64,000 nt of DNA from UBA6168 sp039819485 (GCA_039819485.1 JBCBRY010000005.1:62001-126000); one strand, 5' to 3'; positions 9,801-17,587 are shown, counted from the stretch's first letter. Numbers and translations: made by a program. Notes: generated by a model from the letters alone, not told the origin.

Positions 9801-11921
9801 GCGGAGTATTTTACCCAAAACGGTTGCGGTATTTTGCGCGTTCTTTTGGAGGTCGCCTGCCGAGCCGCCATCGCCAAAACCAATGTAGAGATAACCGTCC
9901 GCGCCAAATTTTAGTCCACCGCCGTTGTTGTCCAAAAATGGTTGGCCTTGTTCCAATAATATAAATTCACTGTTGGGATCGGCCAAATCAGGATCAGCAT
10001 TGGAAACCGAAAAACGGGATATTCTGGAGAAATAGGCGTCCCCTGAGAAAAATGTATAATTGATGTAAAAGAAGCCGTTGTTCAAATAGTCGGGATGGAA
10101 AGTCATACCGAGCAGCCCCAACTCCTCAGGCTGTAGCCCAATAATGGCCGTCAAATCCAAATATGGCGTGGTGGCTTTATTGCTATCAGCATCCAAAAAC
10201 CAGATTTTTCCACCCTGTTCTGCTACAAACAGGCGCTCGTCCCCACAGTTGGTAATTTCGATTGGGCGGTCGAATGCCTCCGAAGTGGTTTCAATTTCAA
10301 TTTCCGGATTGTTGCTAAAACAGTCTGGCGAAATATCAATGGTAAAACTGCCCGGTTGGATCGGGGTTGAGATTAGCATCCAGTGATCTATGTAGTCGTT
10401 GTTCCCTTCGTCTAAGGGGTATGTATAAGGAATGTTTGTGGGCAGTGCATGGCCGGTTTGGCCACCGCCGCTTACTGGCCCGCCGATCCAGGTATGGTCG
10501 TAGTAAAATTGATCTGTTGTAAAACCGGAAGGTGCATTCAGCCATTCGAAAGCAACCCCTCCTTCTATACCTTCCACATCGGTTAGTGCGATGTGCAGTT
10601 CACCGAATTTTATCGAGCCCTGATAATTGATCACGAAGCCCTGTTGCACCGGAACCGGATTGCCCAGCCCATCGTTTCCGTCCCAAAACAATTGGTCGAT
10701 ACCCTGATTGATGGCTCCCTCCAAAATCACATCGACCGGATCGTCGAACAGGCCGTTGTTGTTGAGGTCGAGCAGCAAAGTGGCCACGCCGCCAAGGTTG
10801 GTTTCGAATATAAAAGAGCCACCTTGTGCAAACTCCAAAGTGTTTGGCTGGCAAGGATTGCCACCTGCCCCTTCACCGGTCAGGTAAAAATCCTCAACTT
10901 CCAGAACCTCCAGGTCATTGAGCAGCCAGGTGGCGTAGGTGGAATTTCTAAAAATATCGGTTACCGAAGCAGAGGAAGGGAGATTAGGATCGGGCGGGTT
11001 AAAGAAGATCTTATTATTGATGAGTGGGCCGATGTCCCTGACCTGTGGCTCATAGAGGTAGAAATTATTTGGTAGCCATGATAAGATATCTTCGCTTCGG
11101 GTAAAATCATCTTCCGGTCTTGATTGATAAATCGGATTTCGCAAGCCGTCCACAAGACCCAATGAATTGGAAGAAATTGGAAAACGATAAGGGTCCGCCT
11201 CGCTGATATCGACCTGATAAATATAACCATCCTGAGTCAGTACATAAAAAGTGGGAGATACGTTGACGGTGTCTCCAGGCGAAGTATTGTCTTGTACCAG
11301 GGAAATATGTTCGTTGGAATAGACCCTCCCTTCCACGGGCTGCCCGCCCATGTTGCCGGCACCACCAATGGTAACGGTAATGTCCCATGCCAAAATAGCC
11401 CTCGACGTATGGGGCTGATCGTTGGCTCTTGTCCAGAAATCACTGTTCAGTAAATTACTGAATCGAGTGTTGACGTAAGTGGGGTAATCAAAAACAACGG
11501 TCCAGATTCCTGTCTGGCCAGTTGGGACGTCAATGGCTCCCGGAATGTAGCCGGCGCCATTTGTAGTGCCACCTCCAATGGGACCATTCGCTTCTTGCAG
11601 GCTATCATTGATAATGGCGAACCCGGTGGTTGCTCCAAAATCGCCAAAAAGCGCTACCTGGTTCCCGTCGGGATCATATACAGCAATGAACCCTCCCTGA
11701 ATTCCCACGTGGCTGCTCCCCACATTAATGGTTTCGCCTTCATTGGCGTAGACTTTTAATTGTTGTGGATCGCGGGTGTCGAGAAACATGCGGTGGCCTG
11801 GATAATTGACAAAATCCTTGGAGCCTTCTGCCCGCAATTGATTTTTAGAAATAATGGAAAAGAAAAAAAGGAAAACGAAAAAAGAAATGGAAAAGGTAGA
11901 AAGCGTAAATAGAGATTTCAT
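6879..11921 (-). CDS. secreted PQQ-type sugar dehydrogenase with SprB repeats and T9SS type A sorting domain
   Basis: A 1680-residue exported protein. The signal peptide is about residues 1-31. Residues 32-540 form an unassigned N-terminal region. About 543-895 is a glucose/sorbosone dehydrogenase (GSDH) beta-propeller, with FVAEQGGKIWFLD, GMTFHPDY (putative catalytic His), GENYGWRCYEG and GFVYRGCEFPGLYGQY. About 900-1590 holds seven SprB-type repeats plus degenerate copies, each with SCFG/SCAG...DGS, a WxNGxTG strand and TVTDANGC. The last 75 residues (VFPNPITDSP ... AGMYLLSIE) are a T9SS type A sorting domain. It is predicted to be a cell-surface or released PQQ-dependent sugar-oxidising enzyme on a long adhesin-like stalk. 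It is separated from the divergent methyltransferase gene by only 66 bp. Confidence 0.93.
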   Translation of the reverse strand: MKSLFTLSTFSISFFVFLFFFSIISKNQLRAEGSKDFVNYPGHRMFLDTRDPQQLKVYANEGETINVGSSHVGIQGGFIAVYDPDGNQVALFGDFGATTGFAIINDSLQEANGPIGGGTTNGAGYIPGAIDVPTGQTGIWTVVFDYPTYVNTRFSNLLNSDFWTRANDQPHTSRAILAWDITVTIGGAGNMGGQPVEGRVYSNEHISLVQDNTSPGDTVNVSPTFYVLTQDGYIYQVDISEADPYRFPISSNSLGLVDGLRNPIYQSRPEDDFTRSEDILSWLPNNFYLYEPQVRDIGPLINNKIFFNPPDPNLPSSASVTDIFRNSTYATWLLNDLEVLEVEDFYLTGEGAGGNPCQPNTLEFAQGGSFIFETNLGGVATLLLDLNNNGLFDDPVDVILEGAINQGIDQLFWDGNDGLGNPVPVQQGFVINYQGSIKFGELHIALTDVEGIEGGVAFEWLNAPSGFTTDQFYYDHTWIGGPVSGGGQTGHALPTNIPYTYPLDEGNNDYIDHWMLISTPIQPGSFTIDISPDCFSNNPEIEIETTSEAFDRPIEITNCGDERLFVAEQGGKIWFLDADSNKATTPYLDLTAIIGLQPEELGLLGMTFHPDYLNNGFFYINYTFFSGDAYFSRISRFSVSNADPDLADPNSEFILLEQGQPFLDNNGGGLKFGADGYLYIGFGDGGSAGDLQKNAQNTATVLGKILRIDVDNGTPYSIPSDNPFVGDPDVLDEIWAIGLRNPRRFSFDQATGDLWIGDEGQDAWEEINRQLSNSSGGENYGWRCYEGTHDYNTAGCASQNAMTFPEFEYPHFFTTGCRVVGGFVYRGCEFPGLYGQYIFVDYCSGRLWRMVRDASGQWQADELADMNNNNLKTMGENSQGELFLAGHTDGKIYKVTSTFPMLSVIPAGCDNQGGENISFNIPTDQLSNPIWSDGSNEMERSGLAPGTYSVTVTNARGCTFTESIEIENTNAISVELTVLNNLACHGENNGGALAEVTGGTPPLTYVWDNGETTANAIQLSSGTHTVTVTDATGCETTAEVDIQEPSPIVVESINKVDISCFGLSNGSANITVSGGTSPLNVVWNNGNTGPQIDNLSTGTYTANITDANGCEMTAEIDVLEPSPIVVDSVGISDASCFGDADGSINASVSGGTPPLDISWDNGETGSQLENLTGGTYIANIIDANGCTLPIEAIVGQPDQIFIDSIDIDHISCFGETDGNISIVPGGGSGNLEVFWPLIDNGFYGSVVDSLPQGYYKLIILDSTTGCQRPEVINIQEPDSLESSVSSLINPSCAGNSNGLISLDINGGTPVYQINWSNGDTGPFILNLSAGIYTATVTDANSCTSTVEATMSAPSPIVIDIVNSEGPKCGNPNAGDGSITISVSGGGPDYQINWSNGDTGETADSLSAGIHSVTVTDNFGCERSFDFAITAPPPIIPGQTIEDVSCAGASDGSITLTPTGGVPDYTYVWENGETGPTIDSLASGQYTATITDAGGCEFTHTILVSEPAPLIASSISSTPDTLMQGTGTASIFPGGGNFNYSYEWSTVPVQTTQTATNLTAGDYTVTVTDAKGCELIETIMVDLFTDTKEIMIGKNAVQVKVFPNPITDSPVFVFIDGKIDIGAKVRLTTMLGQHLSTGQVMPNTHKSTLSFDLSGYPAGMYLLSIETEAGGSWLAGKVIKY

Positions 11922-11987
11922 GTTCTTTGGATTTTGTAATCGATTGGGATAAAGGTAGTTAAAAATATTTATCTTTATTGGAAAAAA

Positions 11988-12512
11988 ATGAGCAAGCCAA
12001 TATCAAAAATATCTGCATTTGACCACCTTGAATCCATCTTGGTTTTGCCTTTTAATGTATTGGTCGTCATCCCGTTTTTGATTCAATATTTTGCAAAAAT
12101 AAAATCAAATGAATTGTTTGTTAAAATAGGTTTTCCATATCCTGTGGTTGTTGGTTGCCTTTTGTTAGGCATCGGGTTGATTTTATTTATTGCCTCTGTT
12201 TTGCTTTTTGTAAAAATAGGTAAAGGGACCCTTGCCCCTTGGAAGCCTACGCAAAAACTGGTCGTAAAAGGTCTGTACCAACATCTGCGGAACCCAATGA
12301 TTTTAGGCGTTGTTGTGATTTTAACAGCAGAATCCTTTTTGTTGGAATCCTTCTATATAATGTGCTGGGCTTTTTTGTTTTTTATTATTAATAATATTTA
12401 TTTTTCCTTTAAAGAAGAGCCTGATTTAATAAAGCGATTTGGTGAGGAATATGTCGCCTATAAAAATAATGTGCCGAGATGGTTGCCAAGAACAAAAGGC
12501 TGGCAGCCATAA
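11988..12512 (+). CDS. isoprenylcysteine carboxyl methyltransferase-like membrane protein
   Basis: A 174-residue integral membrane protein with about four hydrophobic segments (25-45, 54-78, 100-118, 119-140). The C-terminal half carries the signature of the ICMT/PEMT-type SAM methyltransferases: GLYQHLRNPMILG (the GxYxxxRNPxY motif), and EEPDLIKRFGEEYVAYKNNVPRWLPR, with the conserved Glu-Glu pair and RFG.EY..Y...VPR. These enzymes methylate lipids or small lipophilic acceptors; the acceptor here is unknown. The gene is divergent from the large T9SS gene and convergent with the 2TM gene, so it is probably monocistronic. Confidence 0.85.
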   Translation: MSKPISKISAFDHLESILVLPFNVLVVIPFLIQYFAKIKSNELFVKIGFPYPVVVGCLLLGIGLILFIASVLLFVKIGKGTLAPWKPTQKLVVKGLYQHLRNPMILGVVVILTAESFLLESFYIMCWAFLFFIINNIYFSFKEEPDLIKRFGEEYVAYKNNVPRWLPRTKGWQP

Positions 12513-12531
12513 TCCGGACTGGCCGTCTGGA

Positions 12532-12900
12532 TTAAACTAAATCATTTTCATCATAATTTTTTCGTAGCTCTTTTAATTCCATTTTTTCTTCCTTTTCTGT
12601 AAAGCTAAAATGATCTGAATTTTCTTCCATTTTCCCTATTTCTTTTTCAATTTCTTTTTCTTCCCATTTGTCTCCTAATAATGGAATGCCAAATACATTG
12701 AGATAATGTATAAGCAGGCCGATGCCCCAACCAAGAATGGGGTAGTGAAACCAAATTCTTCCAGGGGTGCGAATCATATTTAAAATAAAAAACAAAACAG
12801 CAAATGCGCCAAAGTAGATTAAGTGCTGATAGAACCCCTTTTTTTCGGCAACTTTCTTCCTGGCGATTTTATATTTTTCTTTTTCATTAGTGGTGTTCAT
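12532..12900 (-). CDS. 2TM domain-containing protein
   Basis: A 122-residue protein with a basic N-terminus (YKIARKKVAEKKGF), two membrane helices (about 24-43 and 52-71) joined by RTPGRIWFHYP, and a highly charged Lys/Glu-rich C-terminal tail of 45 residues. The pattern matches the small 2TM domain family (PF13239), common in Bacteroidota and sometimes fused to histidine kinases, where it is thought to be a membrane anchor or sensor. No partner kinase is nearby. It converges with the methyltransferase gene (19-bp gap). Confidence 0.85.
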   Translation of the reverse strand: MNTTNEKEKYKIARKKVAEKKGFYQHLIYFGAFAVLFFILNMIRTPGRIWFHYPILGWGIGLLIHYLNVFGIPLLGDKWEEKEIEKEIGKMEENSDHFSFTEKEEKMELKELRKNYDENDLV

Positions 12901-13270
12901 TTTTATTTATTTTTGTTTATGAATTTAATTCAATCGACAATTAATTGCTCAGGTGTTTTATTGCTACATGAATTTTTTCATGAATATTCTTCTAATTTTT
13001 TCATGTTTTTTTTCGGTGTATCCTGATGATTGCAACCGTGCGCTCCGTTATTGCCGGCTCTTGGTTTTTTATGGACTTGGAATGTTTTATTATTAGGTCG
13101 GTGTGAGCACTGCAAACAGAGAACATATAAAAAATTGGAAGAGCATGAATAAAGTAAACTTCTTTGATTTGAAAATAAGATGATAAAACTAAAAAGGTGA
13201 ATTTACAAAGTTCTGCCTACTTCCAAACAATATCCAACATTCCCTACCTTTGCGCCCCAATTTAAAAAAA
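12901..13270 (+). other. 370-bp AT-rich gene-free gap
   Basis: This divergent gap between the 2TM gene and prfC is AT-rich and has no credible ORF. It contains a short palindrome (CATGAA...TTCATG) around 12968-12986. The only convincing signal is the prfC promoter near its right end. Confidence 0.6.
13245..13252 (+). promoter_or_regulatory. prfC promoter, -7 element TACCTTTG
   Basis: TACCTTTG is a perfect match to the Bacteroidota -7 consensus TAnnTTTG and lies 18 bp before the chosen prfC ATG. It implies a very short leader of roughly 12-15 nt. No clear TTTG is present at the -33 position. Confidence 0.6.
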
Positions 13271-14863
13271 ATGACACTTCAGCAAGAAATAGAAAAGCGC
13301 AAAACTTTTGGCATCATCTCCCACCCGGATGCAGGCAAGACGACCCTGACGGAAAAACTACTCCTGTTTGGTGGAGCGATCCAAACGGCAGGTGCCGTAA
13401 AATCCAATAAGATCAAGCGAACTACGGTATCGGATTTTATGGAAATTGAAAAACAACGTGGAATCTCCGTCGCAACCTCGGTGATGGCCTTTAATTACCG
13501 GGATAAGAAAATCAATATCCTCGACACCCCCGGTCACCAGGATTTTGCCGAAGATACCTACCGGACACTGACCGCAGTGGACAGTGCCATCGTAGTCGTG
13601 GATGTGGCCAAAGGGGTGGAATCACAAACGGAAAAACTCGTCAACGTTTGCCGTCGGCGCAGTACACCGATCATTGTTTTTGTGAACAAGCTCGACCGGG
13701 AGGGGAAAGATGCATTCATCCTGCTTGACGAACTGGAACAAAAACTCAACCTCATCGTGCGGCCTTTGACCTGGCCGGTCGGTATGGGCGGGCGCTTTCA
13801 GGGCGTGTACAGTTTGTACGAAAACAAGCTGGTACTTTTTCGGCCACATGGCAAACAGCAAGAGGAAGAAGTCATTGAAATCAGTGATCTGGAGGGCGAT
13901 GAACTGGAAAAGCACATTGGTGAAGGTCCGGCAAACGAACTGAGGGAAGAGCTGCAGATGATCGAAGAGGTTTACCCGCCGTTTGATAAACAGGACTATA
14001 TGGATGGCCTGCTGTCGCCGGTGTTCTTTGGCTCGGCCGTCAATAACTTTGGTGTACGGGAAATGCTCGATTGTTTTGTGGACATTGCCCCGACCCCGCT
14101 GCCGCGCATGACGGAGGAACGGGAAGTCGTACCAACGGAAAAAGATTTCACGGGGTTTGTTTTTAAAATACACGCCAACATTGATCCACGCCACCGCGAC
14201 CGGATTGCCTTTCTCCGTATTTGTTCGGGGAGGTTCCAAAGAAATACCAACTACCTCCACGTGCGGCAAAGCAAAAAAATGCGCTTCTCCAATCCGACCA
14301 GCTTCATGGCCTCCAAGAAGGAAATTGTGGATGAGGCGTTCCCGGGCGATGTGGTCGGTTTGTACGATACCGGTAACTTTAAAATTGGTGATACGTTGAC
14401 GGAGGGCGAGCAGCTGCATTTTACGGGGATTCCCAGTTTTTCACCGGAGCAGTTCCGTTACGTGGAAAATGCTGATCCAATGAAATCCAAGCAACTGGCA
14501 AAAGGCCTGGTACAGTTGATGGACGAAGGGGTTGCACAGCTCTTCACAAAAGAAAACAACGGTCGGAAGATCATCGGTACGGTCGGTGCCCTGCAATTTG
14601 AGGTCATTCAGTACCGCCTCGAACATGAATACGGCGCCAAGTGCCGCTACGAACCGACCAGCCTTTACAAGGCCTGTTGGGTCACTTGCGATGACAAGGT
14701 GGCTTTTAAGGAATTCACCACGCGGCGTTCAAAAGACCTGGCACGTGACAAAGACGGCCACCTGGTCTATTTGGCCGAAAGTGCATGGTCATTGAAAATG
14801 GCGCAGGACAACCACCCCAAAGTGGAGTTTCATTTTACCAGCGATATGGAACGGGAACAGTAG
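13271..14863 (+). CDS. prfC: peptide chain release factor 3
   Basis: A 530-residue translational GTPase, RF3, which recycles RF1/RF2 from the ribosome after peptide release. G1 is SHPDAGKT (17-24), G2 lies around KQRGISVATS, G3 is DTPGH (85-89), and G4 is NKLD (139-142). The C-terminal half includes FVFKIHANIDPRHRDRIAFLRICSG and the RF3-specific IGTVGALQFEVIQYRLEHEYG. Length matches bacterial RF3. The start is placed at ATG 13271 rather than an in-frame TTG at 13250, because the -7 promoter element ends at 13252, leaving the TTG upstream of any transcript. It is monocistronic, with a bidirectional terminator downstream. Confidence 0.97.
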   Translation: MTLQQEIEKRKTFGIISHPDAGKTTLTEKLLLFGGAIQTAGAVKSNKIKRTTVSDFMEIEKQRGISVATSVMAFNYRDKKINILDTPGHQDFAEDTYRTLTAVDSAIVVVDVAKGVESQTEKLVNVCRRRSTPIIVFVNKLDREGKDAFILLDELEQKLNLIVRPLTWPVGMGGRFQGVYSLYENKLVLFRPHGKQQEEEVIEISDLEGDELEKHIGEGPANELREELQMIEEVYPPFDKQDYMDGLLSPVFFGSAVNNFGVREMLDCFVDIAPTPLPRMTEEREVVPTEKDFTGFVFKIHANIDPRHRDRIAFLRICSGRFQRNTNYLHVRQSKKMRFSNPTSFMASKKEIVDEAFPGDVVGLYDTGNFKIGDTLTEGEQLHFTGIPSFSPEQFRYVENADPMKSKQLAKGLVQLMDEGVAQLFTKENNGRKIIGTVGALQFEVIQYRLEHEYGAKCRYEPTSLYKACWVTCDDKVAFKEFTTRRSKDLARDKDGHLVYLAESAWSLKMAQDNHPKVEFHFTSDMEREQ

Positions 14864-14884
14864 GGTAGGTGAGTAGGCGAGTAA

Positions 14885-14903
14885 CTCGGAATGCCATTCC
14901 GAG
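14885..14903. repeat. short hairpin CTCGGAAT/ATTCCGAG after prfC
   Basis: A perfect 8-bp stem with a 3-nt loop and no U-tract follows prfC by about 20 bp. It belongs to a set of gene-end hairpins with CTCGGA/TCCGAG arms that recur at 32405-32427 and 38683-38729. Confidence 0.7.
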
Positions 14904-14988
14904 CGCCCGGATGTTAAGAGATCCACCCGACAACGGATGGTTTATATTCTCCGGATAACATCAAGATGTTTGATAGGCAGAAAAAAGA

Positions 14989-15027
14989 AGAAGCCTTGAT
15001 CCAATGACATGAATCAAGGCTTCTTTT
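14989..15027. terminator. bidirectional intrinsic terminator
   Basis: AGAAGCCTTGAT (14989-15000) pairs with ATCAAGGCTTCT (15013-15024), followed by a T-run on the plus strand. On the minus strand the complementary hairpin is followed by a T-rich stretch. It sits between prfC and the convergent small membrane gene and can serve both. Confidence 0.85.
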
Positions 15028-15045
15028 ACATGGCGTCAACTGCGT

Positions 15046-15174
15046 TTAGTTGAAAACCAGTTTTCCATTGACTTGATAGAGGTAAATGATCAAAATCATG
15101 AACAGCAGTACGTAGATGATCAACCACATCATGAATTTACCTTTTTTACCTTCGTTTTCAATATGATCTGCCAT
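15046..15174 (-). CDS. small single-pass membrane protein (42 aa)
   Basis: A predicted 42-residue protein beginning MADHIENEGKKGKF: an acidic then basic N-terminus, one strongly hydrophobic helix (about 15-34, MMWLIIYVLLFMILIIYLYQ), and a short polar tail. No family is recognised. It is accepted as a real gene because a near-ideal Bacteroidota promoter (15215-15246) lies 41 bp upstream and a terminator immediately follows. The longer in-frame version starting at 15264 would begin upstream of that promoter and is unlikely. The K-rich segment before the helix suggests the N-terminus stays in the cytoplasm. Confidence 0.65.
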   Translation of the reverse strand: MADHIENEGKKGKFMMWLIIYVLLFMILIIYLYQVNGKLVFN

Positions 15175-15214
15175 AATTATATTTTTTAATGAATAGTATT
15201 TTTTGATCGCGCCG

Positions 15215-15246
15215 CAAAAGTACTGCGCTGATCGGTACTTTCCAAA
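15215..15246 (-). promoter_or_regulatory. minus-strand promoter TTTG-N20-TACTTTTG
   Basis: On the minus strand a TTTG element (15243-15246) is followed after exactly 20 bp by TACTTTTG (15215-15222), matching both elements and the spacing of the Bacteroidota housekeeping promoter. It would transcribe the 42-residue membrane protein. Confidence 0.8.
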
Positions 15247-15289
15247 CTTCGCCTTTTTGTTCAAAATACTTCTAAATAAATGACATGTC

Positions 15290-15297
15290 TATCTTTG
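15290..15297 (+). promoter_or_regulatory. -7 element TATCTTTG upstream of dtd
   Basis: TATCTTTG matches the -7 consensus perfectly. Transcription would begin near 15303, the first base of the 8-bp tandem array, so the whole array would form the dtd 5' leader. No good -33 element is seen at the expected distance. Confidence 0.55.
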
Positions 15298-15303
15298 TTT
15301 TTC

Positions 15304-15383
15304 ATAACTCAATAACTCAATAACTCAATAACTCAATAACTCAATAACTCAATAACTCAATAACTCAATAACCCAATAACTCC
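15304..15383. repeat. 8-bp tandem repeat array (ATAACTCA)n
   Basis: Eight perfect tandem copies of ATAACTCA (15304-15367) are followed by two variant copies (ATAACCCA, ATAACTCC). The array ends 6 bp before the dtd ATG. A change in copy number would alter leader length by 8 nt per unit without touching the coding frame. Confidence 0.97.
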
Positions 15384-15389
15384 CCTAAT

Positions 15390-15842
15390 ATGCGAATCGT
15401 CATACAAAGAGTATCCGAAGCGTCCGTCGCCATCGAAGGAAAAATGAATGCTGAAATCGGCCAGGGCCTTTTGGTTTTGCTGGGCATCGAAGAGGTCGAC
15501 GGGCAGGAAGACATCGACTGGCTTTGTAAAAAGGTCAGTCAACTGCGCATTTTTGGTGATGCGGAAGGCAAGATGAACTTATCTGTACAAGATGTGAAAG
15601 GGTCGATTATTGTGGTCAGCCAATTTACCCTGCATGCCAGTACGAAAAAAGGCAACCGCCCTTCCTACATCAAAGCGGCCAAACCAGATGTGGCCATCCC
15701 ACTTTATGAGCAATTTGTGAAAACACTCCGGCAGGTGTCGGGCCTGCAAGTCGGTACGGGCGAATTCGGGGCCGATATGAAAGTAAGGTTGCTGAACGAC
15801 GGGCCGGTGACGATCGTAATGGATACAAAGGTGAAGGAGTAA
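15390..15842 (+). CDS. dtd: D-aminoacyl-tRNA deacylase
   Basis: A 150-residue cytoplasmic enzyme that hydrolyses D-aminoacyl-tRNAs mischarged with D-amino acids (also Gly-tRNA-Ala), a translation proofreading function. The DTD signature SQFTLHA (77-83) and the NDGPVT motif (136-141), whose Gly-Pro forms the cross-subunit chiral selectivity filter, are both intact. Length is standard for the homodimeric enzyme. The start MRIVIQRV is canonical. Its leader is made almost entirely of an 8-bp tandem array, an unusual position that could modulate expression. It converges with the HtrA gene across a terminator. Confidence 0.97.
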   Translation: MRIVIQRVSEASVAIEGKMNAEIGQGLLVLLGIEEVDGQEDIDWLCKKVSQLRIFGDAEGKMNLSVQDVKGSIIVVSQFTLHASTKKGNRPSYIKAAKPDVAIPLYEQFVKTLRQVSGLQVGTGEFGADMKVRLLNDGPVTIVMDTKVKE

Positions 15843-15914
15843 AATTTTGGATCAAACAAACGGCCCCTCCATTTTTTGAATGGTACCAAATTCAAAGCAA
15901 GAACAATAAAAAAA

Positions 15915-15941
15915 GGGTTGCCAACTGGCAACCCTTTTTTT
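15915..15941. terminator. bidirectional intrinsic terminator
   Basis: GGGTTGCC and GGCAACCC pair around an AACT loop (15915-15934), flanked by A-rich sequence on the left and a T-run on the right. It is placed to end dtd transcription and, on the other strand, the HtrA gene. Confidence 0.88.
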
Positions 15942-15950
15942 ATTGTTTTA

Positions 15951-17066
15951 TCATCGGTTTAAATTTATATCATCCACTCCCTTCAGCTGAATATTATCCT
16001 TTCTTATGACTCTCCCGTTCCTGATAATATCCACCGAAATCGAATCGCCGGGTCGGAAACGGGCGACCTGCTCCTGCAGTTCGGGTACGGTGTTGGTTTC
16101 CTGGCCGTTAACGGCGATAATGACGTCGTTCATTTCAAGGCCGGCTTGTTGGGCACCGCTGCCCTGGTCAACGCGACGGACAAGGATGCCGGCCACTTCG
16201 GGCAGGTCCAGGTCGGAGGCAATTTCTTCATTTACATCAATAATACGGATGCCTAACAAGGCCCTCTTGACCTTGCCAAACTCTTTCAGGTCACGGATAA
16301 TCTTTTTGACCAAATTGGCCGGAATCGCAAAAGAATAGCCTTCGTAGCCGCCCGATTCACTCATGATAGCAGAGTTGATCCCCACGAGTTCCCCTTTCAG
16401 GTTGACCAGGGCACCGCCACTGTTGCCGGGGTTCACGACGGCATCGGTCTGTATGAAACTTTCGATGGCGTAGAGGCCTTGCAGGATATTGATGTTGCGG
16501 CCTTTGGCACTGACAATGCCAGCCGTTACGGTAGAAGTCAAATTAAACGGGTTGCCCACGGCCAGAACCCATTCGCCCACCTCTATGTCATCAGAATCGG
16601 CGTAGCGGAGGGTCGGTAGTCTCCGGGCATTTATTTTTAAGAGTGCTAAATCCGTGGTGGGGTCTTTTCCGATAATGGTAGCCCGGTAGTTTCTTTTGTT
16701 GGCGAGGGTCACTTGAATCCGGCCTCCGGCATCAACGACATGGTTGTTGGTGATGATGTAGCCATCGTTGGAGATGATGACACCTGAACCTCCCGAAAGG
16801 GGTTCGTAACCATTTGAGCTTTTCACGGTAATGTTGACAACGGCGTCGGTGACGCGCTTGGAGGTCTCCACAAAATTTTCAGGGACAAAGTTACTGGTGA
16901 ACGGTTTTTCATTGAGGGGTTGATTTTTGTACCCGGTAAACTGGACGGATGGTGAAGGGGCGGTTTTTTCAGTAGCCAGATCTTGTTTGAGGTGTTGGAA
17001 GAGCATCAACGTAAATAGTCCGTTGAGAAGTAATGTGGCGGTAATAGCCAGGCCGAATTTTTTCAT
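15951..17066 (-). CDS. HtrA/Deg-type serine protease with one PDZ domain
   Basis: A 371-residue trypsin-fold periplasmic protease. Residues 4-24 form an uncleaved-anchor or signal helix. The catalytic triad is readable as His109 (TNNHVVD), Asp139 (TTDLALLK) and Ser216 (GNSGGAL). The C-terminal 100 residues (KRALLGIRIIDV ... AGLEMNDVIIAVNGQ) form a single PDZ domain, so the layout is closer to DegS than to two-PDZ DegP/DegQ. Such proteases degrade or sense misfolded envelope proteins. DegS in enterobacteria triggers an ECF sigma cascade; whether this one relates to the sigma factors in this window is untested. It appears monocistronic. Confidence 0.93.
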   Translation of the reverse strand: MKKFGLAITATLLLNGLFTLMLFQHLKQDLATEKTAPSPSVQFTGYKNQPLNEKPFTSNFVPENFVETSKRVTDAVVNITVKSSNGYEPLSGGSGVIISNDGYIITNNHVVDAGGRIQVTLANKRNYRATIIGKDPTTDLALLKINARRLPTLRYADSDDIEVGEWVLAVGNPFNLTSTVTAGIVSAKGRNINILQGLYAIESFIQTDAVVNPGNSGGALVNLKGELVGINSAIMSESGGYEGYSFAIPANLVKKIIRDLKEFGKVKRALLGIRIIDVNEEIASDLDLPEVAGILVRRVDQGSGAQQAGLEMNDVIIAVNGQETNTVPELQEQVARFRPGDSISVDIIRNGRVIRKDNIQLKGVDDINLNR

Positions 17067-17456
17067 AATCTTTTGACAGTTTGCGGATGATTAAAATTGG
17101 TTGCCGCTTTCCTATGCAAATTGGCCCTTGGCCAAATAAAGGAAAACACCCAAAAGGGCGGATCAGCATGATTTCGGATAGTCCAAATTTTAGATGAAGT
17201 AGTCAGAAGGAGAGAGTCGGTCTTTGTTTTGTGATTTCTTAAATAGGCGATCAATAAAACGGTTTATTTACTCAATAACGAAAGCAATAGCGTTATAATC
17301 TGCAAAACAGCCAATTTTTTTTGAGAAATGCAGGATTATCACAGACCAAAATCGTTAAATAAGTTTTAAGGTATTGGCTTTTGTAACGTACCGGGCAGGT
17401 AAAATAATTCCCACTGTAAACCTTTTCCTTCCATATTTATTTAGATAAAAGCAGTT

Positions 17457-17476
17457 TTTAGCGAATATTCGCTAAA
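17457..17476. promoter_or_regulatory. 20-bp palindromic operator, site 1
   Basis: TTTAGCGAATATTCGCTAAA is a perfect 20-bp palindrome. Its core AGCGAATATTCGCT recurs 66 bp downstream. A dyad of this length is typical of a dimeric helix-turn-helix repressor site. The cognate regulator is not identifiable in this window. Confidence 0.75.
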
Positions 17477-17525
17477 TTTAAAGGCATAAATATTGCCTTT
17501 TTGATTTTGTCATGCTAATTTTGTC

Positions 17526-17539
17526 AGCGAATATTCGCT
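17526..17539. promoter_or_regulatory. 14-bp palindromic operator, site 2
   Basis: AGCGAATATTCGCT is an exact copy of the core of site 1, centred 66 bp away (about six helical turns), with the right flank AAA also shared. Two sites in the leader or promoter region of the acyl-CoA dehydrogenase suggest cooperative or looping regulation. Confidence 0.75.
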
Positions 17540-17587
17540 AAATCAAAGCGTATTTATTTCATCCAAATAGAAAACTAATAGCTAATG

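Noticed and set aside
13622..14419. 265-codon minus-strand frame opposite prfC
   Set aside because: The plus strand is unmistakable RF3; the reverse frame has no recognisable domain.
15304..15383. Possible CRISPR-like array
   Set aside because: The 8-bp units are directly contiguous, with no spacers and no cas genes; this is a simple tandem repeat.
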